From contig NZ_AP022577.1 in assembly GCF_010730955.1 (NCBI RefSeq), positions 3,100,001-3,164,000 on the forward strand: a DNA stretch of 64,000 nucleotides, given 5' to 3'. Under the pieces are notes generated by a model. That model had not been told where the DNA came from, ran no database searches, and saw only the letters and a program-made list of their open reading frames with translations. Origin of the DNA: Mycolicibacterium aubagnense (lineage in GTDB: Bacteria > Actinomycetota > Actinomycetes > Mycobacteriales > Mycobacteriaceae). Positions 57,090-64,000 of this stretch are shown here, piece by piece (the stretch's first letter is position 1; each line of letters starts with the position of its first letter). The position numbers were made by a program, and so were the translations under genes.

Positions 57090-58642
57090 GGCCTTCTCCA
57101 GGTTCGTCCGTCGCGGGCAAGCAGCTCGGTGGCAGAGGCCGGGCCCCAGCTACCTGGTGCGTACTGTTCGGGCTGTTCGTCGAGACTGGCCCAGTACTCC
57201 TCGAACGGATCGAGGATTTTCCACGACAATTCGACTTCGGTGTGCCGCGGGAACAGCGGCGGCTCTCCGAGTAACACGTCCACGATGAGCCGCTCATAGG
57301 CTTCCGGACTGGACTCGGTAAAGGCGTGGCCGTAGCCGAAGTCCATGGTGACGTCGCGGACCTCCGTCTGGGTTCCCGGCACCTTGGAGCCGAACCGGAT
57401 CGTGGCGCCCTCGTCTGGCTGGACACGGATCACCACGGCGTTCTGGCCGAAGTCGTCCTCGGCGAATTCATGGAACAGCAGGTTGGGGGCGCGCTTGAAC
57501 ACCACGGCAATTTCGGTCACGCGGCGGCCCAGGCGCTTGCCGGCGCGCAGGTAGAACGGCACGCCCGCCCAGCGCCGCGTGTTGATGTCCACGCGGATGG
57601 CCGCATAGGTTTCGGTGGTGGAGTCGGCCGGGATGCCCTCTTCTTCCAGGAAGCCGAGGACATGCTCGCCGCCCTGCCAGCCGCCGGTGAACTGTCCCCG
57701 GGCCGAGTGCGTCGATAAGTCGTCAGGCAGCTTGACCGCAGCCAGGACCTTTTCCTTCTCCGCGCGCAGGTCGTCCGCATCGAACGAGATGGGTTCCTCC
57801 ATGGCCGTCAGAGCCAACAGCTGGAGCAGATGATTCTGGATGACGTCGCGGGCCGCACCCACGCCGTCGTAATAGCCGGCCCGGCCGCCGGTGCCGATGG
57901 ACTCAGCCATGGTGATTTGGACGTGGTCGACGTAGTTGGCATTCCAGAGCGGCTCGAAGAGCTGGTTGGCAAAGCGCAGGGCCAGGATGTTCTGGACCGT
58001 CTCCTTGCCGAGGTAATGATCGATCCGGAACACCGCGTCCGGCGGGAACACGGACTCGACGACGTCGTTGAGTTGACGAGCCGACTCGAGGTCGTGCCCA
58101 AAGGGCTTCTCGATCACCACCCGGCGCCAGGTGTCGCCCTCGGCTTGCGCCAGCCCGGAATCGGACAGCTGACGGCAAACCTGCTCGAAGGCCTTCGGTG
58201 GGATGGAGAGATAGAACGCGTGATTGCCCCGCGTACCGCGCTGCTCGTCGAGTTCCTCGAGCGTTGCACGCAGCCGCTTGAACGCCGTGTCGTCGTCGAA
58301 CTCGCCGTGCACGAAGCGGATGCCTTCGGACAGCTGCTCCCACACGGTCTCGTCGAACGGCGTCCGGGCATAGGCCGTCACGGACGCTTTGACCTCCGCG
58401 ACGAAGTCCACACTCGTCCAGTCGCGCCGGCCGAAACCCACCAGCGCAAAGCTCGGCGGCAGCAGGCCCCGGTTCGCGAGGTCATACACCGCCGGCACGA
58501 GCTTCTTCCGGGCCAGGTCCCCGGTAACGCCAAAGAGCACCAGAGACGACGGGCCGGCAATGCGGCTCAGCCGACGATCGCGAGGATCCCGGAGCAGGTT
58601 GCGTCTGGGCCTCACGCTCGAAACGCCATGATCAACGGACAC
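57086..58642 (-). CDS. zwf: Glucose-6-phosphate 1-dehydrogenase
   Basis: A 518-residue G6PDH. The NADP-binding motif is LFGVTGDLARKKL, the substrate lysine motif is FRIDHYLGKETVQN, and EKPFGHD is conserved. It starts the oxidative branch that burns formaldehyde-derived hexose phosphate to CO2 and NADPH in the dissimilatory RuMP cycle; no 6-phosphogluconate dehydrogenase is seen here, so it must come from elsewhere. GTG 58642 is the called start; later in-frame starts are possible. Follows hxlA after a hairpin. Confidence 0.94.
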   Translation of the reverse strand: MSVDHGVSSVRPRRNLLRDPRDRRLSRIAGPSSLVLFGVTGDLARKKLVPAVYDLANRGLLPPSFALVGFGRRDWTSVDFVAEVKASVTAYARTPFDETVWEQLSEGIRFVHGEFDDDTAFKRLRATLEELDEQRGTRGNHAFYLSIPPKAFEQVCRQLSDSGLAQAEGDTWRRVVIEKPFGHDLESARQLNDVVESVFPPDAVFRIDHYLGKETVQNILALRFANQLFEPLWNANYVDHVQITMAESIGTGGRAGYYDGVGAARDVIQNHLLQLLALTAMEEPISFDADDLRAEKEKVLAAVKLPDDLSTHSARGQFTGGWQGGEHVLGFLEEEGIPADSTTETYAAIRVDINTRRWAGVPFYLRAGKRLGRRVTEIAVVFKRAPNLLFHEFAEDDFGQNAVVIRVQPDEGATIRFGSKVPGTQTEVRDVTMDFGYGHAFTESSPEAYERLIVDVLLGEPPLFPRHTEVELSWKILDPFEEYWASLDEQPEQYAPGSWGPASATELLARDGRTWRRP

Positions 58643-58689
58643 GGTGAATGACAGCTCTCTACCGGATTGACTTCTCGGATTGGGGGTGC

Positions 58690-58743
58690 CCTGGAAGGTG
58701 GTGTCCTGCAGTCGCTTTCACGGCGCTGGACACCACCTCCAGG
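58690..58743 (-). promoter_or_regulatory. Intercistronic hairpin between hxlA and zwf
   Basis: A 15-bp stem with one bulged A (arms 58690-58706 and 58728-58743, core GGTGGTGTCC/GGACACCACC) and a 21-base loop. No T tract follows in the direction of transcription, so it may be an mRNA stabiliser or processing site rather than a terminator. Confidence 0.55.
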
Positions 58744-58760
58744 AGGCCAAGGGCGCGCGA

Positions 58761-59384
58761 TCAGGCAATCGCCGCGCGCAGCTCCTTGGCAGCCAACGCC
58801 GGATCGGCAGCACCGTAAATAGCACCACCGGCAACAGCAACCTCCGCACCGGCCTTCTGCACCGCCGCAATGGTGCCCACCTTCACACCACCGGCCACCG
58901 AGAACGGAACCCGGGCCGCCTCACCAGCGGCCAGCAGGCCGGTCAGATCGAAGCCCGGCTTGGCCTGCTCATCCAGACCCGCGTGCATCTCCACGAACTT
59001 GGCACCCAGGGCGCGGACCTGCTGCGCCCGCGCGGCCTTGTCCTCGATACCGATCAGGTCGACAACAACACCCTTGTTGTGCGCCTGCGCCGCCTTCACC
59101 GCACCGGCAATCGTGGAATCGTCAGCCGAACCCAGCACCGTCATCAAGTCAGCACCGGCCTTGAACGCGATATCAGCCTCCAGCTCACCGGCGTCCATCG
59201 TCTTCATATCGGCAAAAACGATCTTGTCCGGATGCGCGTTCTTGACCGCCGTAATCACCGACAGGCCCTCCGCCTTGATCAACGGAGTGCCCAACTCGAT
59301 GATGTCGACGTACTCGGCCACCTTGCCGGCCAACTCAAGAGCAGCCTCGGTGGTCAGCAAATCAATAGCAACCTGCAGCTTCAT
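58761..59384 (-). CDS. hxlA: 3-hexulose-6-phosphate synthase
   Basis: A 207-residue TIM-barrel aldolase of the OMP-decarboxylase superfamily that adds formaldehyde to ribulose-5-phosphate. Catalytic signatures are DIIELGTPLIKAEG, FADMKTMDAGELEAD and SVAGGVKVGTI. AGAAAGAAGGA precedes the ATG. First intact gene of the leftward hxlA-zwf-opcA unit. Its partner hxlB is not next to it but 14 kb away, and an hxlB tail fragment lies upstream. Confidence 0.95.
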   Translation of the reverse strand: MKLQVAIDLLTTEAALELAGKVAEYVDIIELGTPLIKAEGLSVITAVKNAHPDKIVFADMKTMDAGELEADIAFKAGADLMTVLGSADDSTIAGAVKAAQAHNKGVVVDLIGIEDKAARAQQVRALGAKFVEMHAGLDEQAKPGFDLTGLLAAGEAARVPFSVAGGVKVGTIAAVQKAGAEVAVAGGAIYGAADPALAAKELRAAIA

Positions 59385-59464
59385 GGTGCGTCCTTCTTTC
59401 TGTTAGGGAACTACGTCGGTACTGGAACTGTGATGGTCGGCTGGGACGGTTGACCGCCCGGTCG

Positions 59465-59505
59465 TTTCGAGGTTGGGGTGGCGGAGCCAGAGTTCTTCGG
59501 CCTCT
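59465..59505 (-). pseudogene. hxlB 3'-end remnant
   Basis: On the minus strand this encodes EAEELWLRHPNLE, nearly the same as the HxlB C-terminus QAEELWLRHANLE; the DNA differs from 44495-44533 at only a few bases. The stop codon is lost. Nothing else of hxlB can be recognised upstream. It lies between element B and hxlA. Confidence 0.72.
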
Positions 59506-59588
59506 TCAAACCCATCGCTGCCCCCTTCGATTCGGCGATCCGGCTGCGGGGAGCCGAACAGATGATTTCCGGTTGACACTCATCGTTC

Positions 59589-59650
59589 CGAAGCAGACGG
59601 GTGGGGGTAATACTGTTTTCTGACGGTTCCACCTACCCTTTCGGGTTGGT
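59589..59650. promoter_or_regulatory. RuMP regulatory element, copy B (hxlA)
   Basis: Matches copy A over 62 bp at about 79% and shares its TTTTCTGACGGTT core. It contains a near-perfect dyad CCTACCC-TTTC-GGGTTGG (59632-59649). It lies about 205 bases from hxlA, with the hxlB remnant between. Confidence 0.75.
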
Positions 59651-60077
59651 CGGATAGCTCGCCCTCGCGACGCCGTCGGCGCACTCGGCGGCCTCGCCAC
59701 CCGCGCGGACCTGCGCGCATCGACAACGCGTCGCGTCGTGCGCCCCGGTCATCGGATTCGTGATCGCGTTGGGCGCCAGCGAGATCCCCGGCGATCAAAT
59801 GGAAACTTCTTTCACGGAAATCCTTCTCGAACGGTTGACATGAACGCCTGTCCATGTCAGGGTTCATGAACGCCGATAGTGATAGGCATCACACCAGGCG
59901 CGTTGGGATCAGAACTCGGTTGGTTCTCCGGGAGTCACGGACTGTCAGCTTTCCAGACAATTCTTCCCAGAGCCGAAATCCGATTCAATCCAGTTTGCTG
60001 AAGCGATCTCTGGCGCACTCCAACTTGCGACCACTGCGCAATTCCAATATTCGGACACATACACCAAGACAAACAGT

Positions 60078-60094
60078 TCGAACCAAAGGTTCGA
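60078..60094. promoter_or_regulatory. Perfect 7-3-7 dyad upstream of the EutQ-like cupin
   Basis: TCGAACCAAAGGTTCGA, 41 bases before the ATG at 60136. It resembles an SOS box but has a 5-base rather than 4-base spacer, so a dedicated repressor is more likely. Confidence 0.55.
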
Positions 60095-60135
60095 CTGGTG
60101 AGTTGTTTCCACATCACCACACGACAGGAGTAAGC

Positions 60136-60519
60136 ATGGCTGAAACCACAATCCTCGGAACCCTGAACAAGGCCGGGGCCATCCACAAGGTGCAGGGCGG
60201 CTTCAACGGACTGCCCAGCATGAACGAGCCCGGTGTCATCGCCGCCATCGGCGACTCCCTGCACAACCCGCAAGGCTCGGTCATGTGCTCCGGATTCTTC
60301 GAGCTCAAGAAGTCAGAACCCCTGATCTACACCTACACCTACGACGAGATGAAGCTCGTCGTCCAAGGCGAATTCATCCTCACCGACCAGGACACCGGCG
60401 AAGTCACCCACGCCAAGGAACGCGACGTGCTGTTCTTCCCCAAGGGCACCACCGTCAAATTCGAGACCCCGGACTACGGGCTCGGATTCTTCGTCGGCGA
60501 CCGCACCTTCGCGCCCTAG
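60136..60519 (+). CDS. EutQ-like cupin protein
   Basis: A 127-residue single-domain cupin resembling the EutQ family (FFELKKSEPLIYTYTYDEMK, VVQGEFILTDQDTGEV, ERDVLFFPKGTTVKFETPDYG). AGGAG precedes the ATG; a longer frame upstream has no such site. It lies divergent from hxlA and upstream of the Tmm gene in the same direction. EutQ in enteric bacteria supports ethanolamine use, but cupins of this type also occur in amine or formaldehyde gene clusters; no function is proven. Confidence 0.8.
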   Translation: MAETTILGTLNKAGAIHKVQGGFNGLPSMNEPGVIAAIGDSLHNPQGSVMCSGFFELKKSEPLIYTYTYDEMKLVVQGEFILTDQDTGEVTHAKERDVLFFPKGTTVKFETPDYGLGFFVGDRTFAP

Positions 60520-60682
60520 ATCACTTCACCGCGTTCACTGGGTGGCCAGCCGCCCCTATGACGAACGCAGACTCTGTTTTTCTTTACGCATCGATGTGCC
60601 GGCCAAGAAACGGCAAGCCCAATCGGCTATGAATCGAGCGCCAGGGATGCACACCTCCGTCCTGTTTATCTCTGCCCTGGCG

Positions 60683-60772
60683 AGATGATCCGGTAGTACA
60701 TCATCTATCGCTGCCGGAAAGCGAAATCGCTTAATTGCTGGCTTGATATGTGGCCCAATCCAAACGTTGGAT
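60683..60772. promoter_or_regulatory. Operator-like dyads upstream of tmm
   Basis: Two dyads precede the tmm start: AGATGAT-N10-ATCATCT (60683-60706, perfect) and ATCCAA-ACG-TTGGAT (60758-60772, perfect), the latter 34 bases from the GTG. A shorter AAGCGA-AA-TCGCTT lies between. They are candidate sites for the TetR protein encoded just after tmm. Confidence 0.5.
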
Positions 60773-60805
60773 GACAGCCATGATGATTAGGAAGAGGTAA
60801 GTAGC

Positions 60806-62287
60806 GTGACATTACGAGTCGGAATTATTGGCGCCGGCCCCAGCGGCCTGGCGCAGCTGCGAGCATTCGAGTCGGCACGGCAAAAAGGGATCGCGATCCC
60901 CGACATCATGTGCTTCGAGAAACAGGAGGATTGGGGCGGGCAATGGAACTACGGCTGGCGCATCGGCCTGGACGCCGCGGGCGAGCCGGTGCACTCCAGC
61001 ATGTACCGCCACCTGTGGTCCAACGGACCCAAGGAGTGCCTGGAGTTCGCCGACTACTCCTTTGACGAGCACTTCGGCCGTCCAATCTCCTCCTTCCCAC
61101 CCCGCGCTGTGCTCGTCGACTACATCAAGGGCCGCGTCGAGAAGTCCGACGTCCGCAAGTACGTCCAGTTCAACACCGTCGCCCGGCACACCAGCTATAA
61201 CGAGGCCACCGAGGAATTCACGGTCACGGTGGAGAACCTCAAGACCAACCAGACCGAAACTCACGTGTTCGACAAGCTCGTGGTGGCCACCGGTCACTTC
61301 CACGTCCCCGCAGTCCCCGACTTCGAGGGCATCAAGACTTTCCCCGGCGAGGTTCTACACGCCCACGATTTCCGCGGTGCCGAGCGCTTCTACGGCAAGC
61401 GGCTCCTGATGATCGGCAGCAGCTACTCCGCTGAGGACATCGGCATGCAGGCCCACAAGATGGGTGCCGCCGCTATCACGATGAGCTACCGCACCAACCC
61501 GATGGGCTATGACTGGCCCCGGAACACCGTGGAACGCCCGCTGGTCACCCACTTCGAGGGCAGCACTGCACATTTCAGTGACGGCACCCACGATGATTTC
61601 GACGCCGTCGTGCTGTGCACCGGCTACCAGCACAAGTACCCGTTCCTGCCCAGCGAGCTCTCGCTGTCCTCACCGAACGTGCTGTACCCGGCCAACCTCT
61701 ACAAGGGCGTGGTGTGGCAGCAGAACACCAACCTCTTCTACCTCGGCGCGCAGGACCAGTACTACACGTTCAACATGTTCGACGCACAGGCCTGGTTCGC
61801 CCGCGATGTCATGACCGGCGTGCTCGCGCTGCCCGAGTTCGACAAGCGCGAGGCCGACATCGAGTCCTGGCTCGCGCGTCAAGCCGCGCTGCCGGATCAC
61901 GACGCGGAGGCCGAATTCCAGACCGATTACGTGCGCGAACTGCACGAAGCCACCGATTACCCGTCCTTTGACCTCGATGCGGTGTGCCAGTTGTTCAAGG
62001 ACTGGATGCACAACAAGCACGTGGACATCCTCGGCTACCGCGACGCTCAGCACCGTTCGGTGATCACCGGCACTCTGTCGGCAAAGCACCACACCCGCTG
62101 GCTCAACGCCATGGACGACTCCCTGGAGCGCTACCTCTACGGACCTTCGCAGGACGACATCCATGCGCCTGCCGGTCTCACCGACCGCCACCGTGGTGGA
62201 GAGGAAAAACCGGGTGCCGGCGCGGGACCATCGCTGATCCACCACACAGAAGTTCTCGGGTCCCAGCCGCAGCCGACTTTTAGCTGA
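60806..62287 (+). CDS. tmm: Flavin-dependent trimethylamine monooxygenase-like enzyme
   Basis: A 493-residue group B flavin monooxygenase very similar in recall to bacterial trimethylamine monooxygenase (Tmm), which turns trimethylamine into the N-oxide with NADPH and O2. The FAD motif is IGAGPSGLAQLRAF (residues 8-21), the FMO signature is FPGEVLHAHDF (179-189), and the NADPH motif GSSYSAEDIG (204-213) includes Tyr207, the position reported as Tyr207 in the Roseovarius enzyme as I remember it. GHFHVPAVP and DQYYTFNMFDAQAWFARDV also match Tmm. The last ~40 residues are a Pro/Gly-rich extension not typical of the family. GTG start after AGGAAGAGG. Confidence 0.85.
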   Translation: MTLRVGIIGAGPSGLAQLRAFESARQKGIAIPDIMCFEKQEDWGGQWNYGWRIGLDAAGEPVHSSMYRHLWSNGPKECLEFADYSFDEHFGRPISSFPPRAVLVDYIKGRVEKSDVRKYVQFNTVARHTSYNEATEEFTVTVENLKTNQTETHVFDKLVVATGHFHVPAVPDFEGIKTFPGEVLHAHDFRGAERFYGKRLLMIGSSYSAEDIGMQAHKMGAAAITMSYRTNPMGYDWPRNTVERPLVTHFEGSTAHFSDGTHDDFDAVVLCTGYQHKYPFLPSELSLSSPNVLYPANLYKGVVWQQNTNLFYLGAQDQYYTFNMFDAQAWFARDVMTGVLALPEFDKREADIESWLARQAALPDHDAEAEFQTDYVRELHEATDYPSFDLDAVCQLFKDWMHNKHVDILGYRDAQHRSVITGTLSAKHHTRWLNAMDDSLERYLYGPSQDDIHAPAGLTDRHRGGEEKPGAGAGPSLIHHTEVLGSQPQPTFS

Positions 62288-62363
62288 CCCGATGCCCCAG
62301 TCTCCTGCTATCCCTGGACGGAAGCTTCGCAGCCCAGGCAATAATCTTGGGGAGGTTTCTCAG

Positions 62364-62984
62364 ATGGACCGAAAGCCGGAGACTGGGGGCGTGGCCATGC
62401 GGGTGTCCGCAGACGAACGACGTGGACAGCTGATTTCGGCGACCCTGGAACTGATGAGGCGTAAAGGCGTTCAGTCCGTAACCATGCGGGCCATCGCCAA
62501 GGAGGCCAACGCCCCCTTGGCCACCGCACATTACTGCTTCGACGACAAGAGCGAACTCATGGACGCGGCCGCCGAAGCCTGGTTGAAGAACTTGAACCGA
62601 TTTTCTCGCGAGATTTCAGTGCACCTGGGACTCCGTAAGGCCGTGGAACAAGTGGCCGAAGAGTACTGGCGTTCGTTGACAGAAGAGCCGGCAAGTCTCC
62701 TCGCCGAGATCGAGCTCATTCTGTGGGCAACACGTAATGCCGCGGTAAGCCCGCTGGCCGCGAAGATTTACCCTGCCTACGTGGTGGAGCTGGGAAATAT
62801 CTTCTCCGCCGCGGTCGCAAACAATGGCGATCAGTGTCTGACTGACATCGCGACGCTCGTACGGTCATTCCTGATGATCTACGACGGAGCGGCCATTCAG
62901 TATCTGACCGACCCAACGGCGACCGATTACCGCGCCATGTTCTTCGAGATGGTCGATGCCCTTCTCCTCAAGGCCGGCGTCTAA
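62364..62984 (+). CDS. TetR-family transcriptional regulator
   Basis: A 206-residue TetR regulator. The helix-turn-helix covers VTMRAIAKEANAPLATAHYC and is followed by FDDKSELMDAAAEAW. A GGGGAGG precedes the ATG. It lies directly downstream of the Tmm gene in the same direction, so an amine or its product could be the ligand. The dyads upstream of tmm are its likely sites. Confidence 0.83.
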   Translation: MDRKPETGGVAMRVSADERRGQLISATLELMRRKGVQSVTMRAIAKEANAPLATAHYCFDDKSELMDAAAEAWLKNLNRFSREISVHLGLRKAVEQVAEEYWRSLTEEPASLLAEIELILWATRNAAVSPLAAKIYPAYVVELGNIFSAAVANNGDQCLTDIATLVRSFLMIYDGAAIQYLTDPTATDYRAMFFEMVDALLLKAGV

Positions 62985-63234
62985 ACTCCGCGGGCCGCAA
63001 GGTATTTGACCCGACAGGCCGATCGGAACCCTGCGCTGGCCGCCGCGCGGGCCCGGCCGGCGACGGCGGGGTCTAGGGCACGCCCCTAGGCGCCGAGAGT
63101 TTCTGTTCCAGAAAGGTTGACAGGTTCCGCGCTTTCTTTGAGGTGCCTGTTTGCCCGAAACTCCCGTCTTGCTTTTCCCGAATTATTGACCGGGACTTTC
63201 CGCGATGCGGATTGCTCTGAGAAACGGATAGCGA

Positions 63235-63645
63235 ATGACGAAATCCACTTCCCCGACCTCCACACTGACAATGGGGAAAGCAATCGATTCTTGGCGGGCG
63301 AAACCCATGAAGGCCATGAGGCCCGAATGGCCCCGGATGCGATGCAGGTTCATGAATGGCGATCCGGTGGGCGCCTGGGATGACGTCTTACTCTCGGAAT
63401 GGGAACTGGAGCGCTGCGGTTGGGAGGACTTCCACCCCCACACCGAGACGGCCTTCGTCGTGGAAGGCGAGCTCCACATCGAATGCGATGGCGAGGCCGT
63501 CATTCTGGGGCCAGGGGACGCGGCTCGCGTGAACCCGGGACGCACGGGCCGATATTGGGCACCCGTCTACGCCCGCATGCTCACCACGTACGGCCCCAAT
63601 CCCGACGGTTTGGAATCTCACTCGTTCCGGTATTTCGAAATCTGA
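63235..63645 (+). CDS. Cupin_2-type small protein
   Basis: A cupin of up to 136 residues; the barrel motif is HPHTETAFVVEGELHI (metal-binding His pair and Glu), followed by GDAARVNPGRTGRY. The first ~30 codons are poorly conserved in character, so the true start may be the ATG near 63313. It lies between the TetR gene and the next permease gene, same direction. Third cupin in the island. Function unknown. Confidence 0.65.
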   Translation: MTKSTSPTSTLTMGKAIDSWRAKPMKAMRPEWPRMRCRFMNGDPVGAWDDVLLSEWELERCGWEDFHPHTETAFVVEGELHIECDGEAVILGPGDAARVNPGRTGRYWAPVYARMLTTYGPNPDGLESHSFRYFEI

Positions 63646-63805
63646 GTTCGATGTCCGCACCGGGCGGAGATAGCGAAAACACTTCGCCGACAAGCGGTCT
63701 CGGAAGAAATACATCGTGGGCCTCTCGGTCCGATCGATCCTGCAGGTCCGCCCTACTTGGCAGTCGGACCATGTGTAGTTCTCACCTTTCATCAAAGGAA
63801 AACTC

Positions 63806-64000
63806 ATGACTCAAGAAACTCTGGATGGAGTCGATCAGCTGAAACGCTCGATTGACTGGAAGCAAGGCCTGGCGATTGCGCTGGGTGTGCCATTGCTGAT
63901 CCTGCCATCCTTGGGCTACCTGCCGACCTACGTGGCGGCCGCCGCGATCCTCGTCTGGGGACTATCAATCCTTCAGACCTTCTTTCAGAACACCGCCTAC
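63806..64000 (+). CDS. APC-family permease (N-terminal part, runs off the window)
   Basis: The first 65 codons of a transporter. After a charged N-terminus (MTQETLDGVDQLKRSIDWKQ) come helix one (GLAIALGVPLLILPSLGYL) and helix two (AAAAILVWGLSILQTFFQN), in the spacing of APC permeases. AAAGGAAAA precedes the ATG. It is the last gene seen of the Tmm-TetR-cupin set and, like the complete APC permease at 46.5 kb, a candidate carrier of a methylated amine. Confidence 0.72.
   Translation, partial: MTQETLDGVDQLKRSIDWKQGLAIALGVPLLILPSLGYLPTYVAAAAILVWGLSILQTFFQNTAY

Larger units (their letters stand above)
59385..60135. other. Divergent region hxlA / EutQ-like cupin
   Basis: A 750-base stretch with no intact gene. 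From left to right it holds the hxlA ribosome-binding site, an hxlB tail fragment (59465-59505), element B (59589-59650), a TGACATG-N10-CATGTCA dyad at 59836-59859 overlapping a repeat of CATGAACGCC (59839 and 59865), and a perfect dyad at 60078-60094 before the cupin start. Confidence 0.6.

Noticed and set aside
59854..60135. N-terminal extension of the EutQ-like cupin frame
   Set aside because: The strong AGGAG before 60136 fixes the start, and the extension covers operator-like repeats.

Overview
The window is chromosomal DNA of a mycobacterium, most likely a fast-growing Mycolicibacterium. From the left edge to about 41.4 kb the genes follow, in order and orientation, the Mycobacterium tuberculosis stretch Rv3814c/Rv3816c to Rv3859c: acyltransferases, Rieske protein, serS, pheA, bfrB, glpQ1, sodA, espR, the hns-like gene, rraA, ethA/ethR, the PHP-domain gene and gltD/gltB. 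High G+C, frequent GTG starts, 4-base stop/start overlaps and mycobacterial families (DUF4333 lipoprotein, F420-dependent enzymes, EspR, Hns-like protein) agree. Small lineage-specific insertions sit in this backbone: a CocE-type hydrolase with its TetR gene, an ImmA-like protease with a membrane partner beside espR, a flavin/F420 enzyme pair with a TetR gene, and dinB.

From about 41.9 kb to the right end the backbone gives way to a methylotrophy island. After an aquaporin gene come three leftward transcription units that together encode a full ribulose-monophosphate (RuMP) cycle: (1) hxlB, a cupin, pfkA; (2) tkt, tal, rpe, rpiB, fba; (3) hxlA, zwf, opcA. A related element of about 50-60 bp lies upstream of the first gene of each unit (around 45.17, 54.77 and 59.62 kb). 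A GAF / histidine-kinase-ATPase / LuxR-HTH fusion gene is divergent from tkt and shares the middle copy of the element; it is the obvious candidate regulator. A vestige of an hxlB 3' end lies between the third element and hxlA.

The right end holds a cupin gene (EutQ-like), a flavin monooxygenase closely resembling bacterial trimethylamine monooxygenase (Tmm), a TetR gene, another cupin gene and the start of an APC-family permease. Between hxlB and fba a tightly overlapping six-gene operon encodes three small membrane proteins, a complete APC permease and two small proteins of unknown function. The simplest reading is uptake and N-oxidation of a methylated amine, with released formaldehyde fixed by HxlA/HxlB and cycled through the pentose-phosphate and FBP-aldolase enzymes. 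The demethylating enzyme that would release formaldehyde is not in this window.

I saw no rRNA, tRNA, CRISPR array, insertion sequence or phage gene. Operator-like repeats are frequent and are listed separately.
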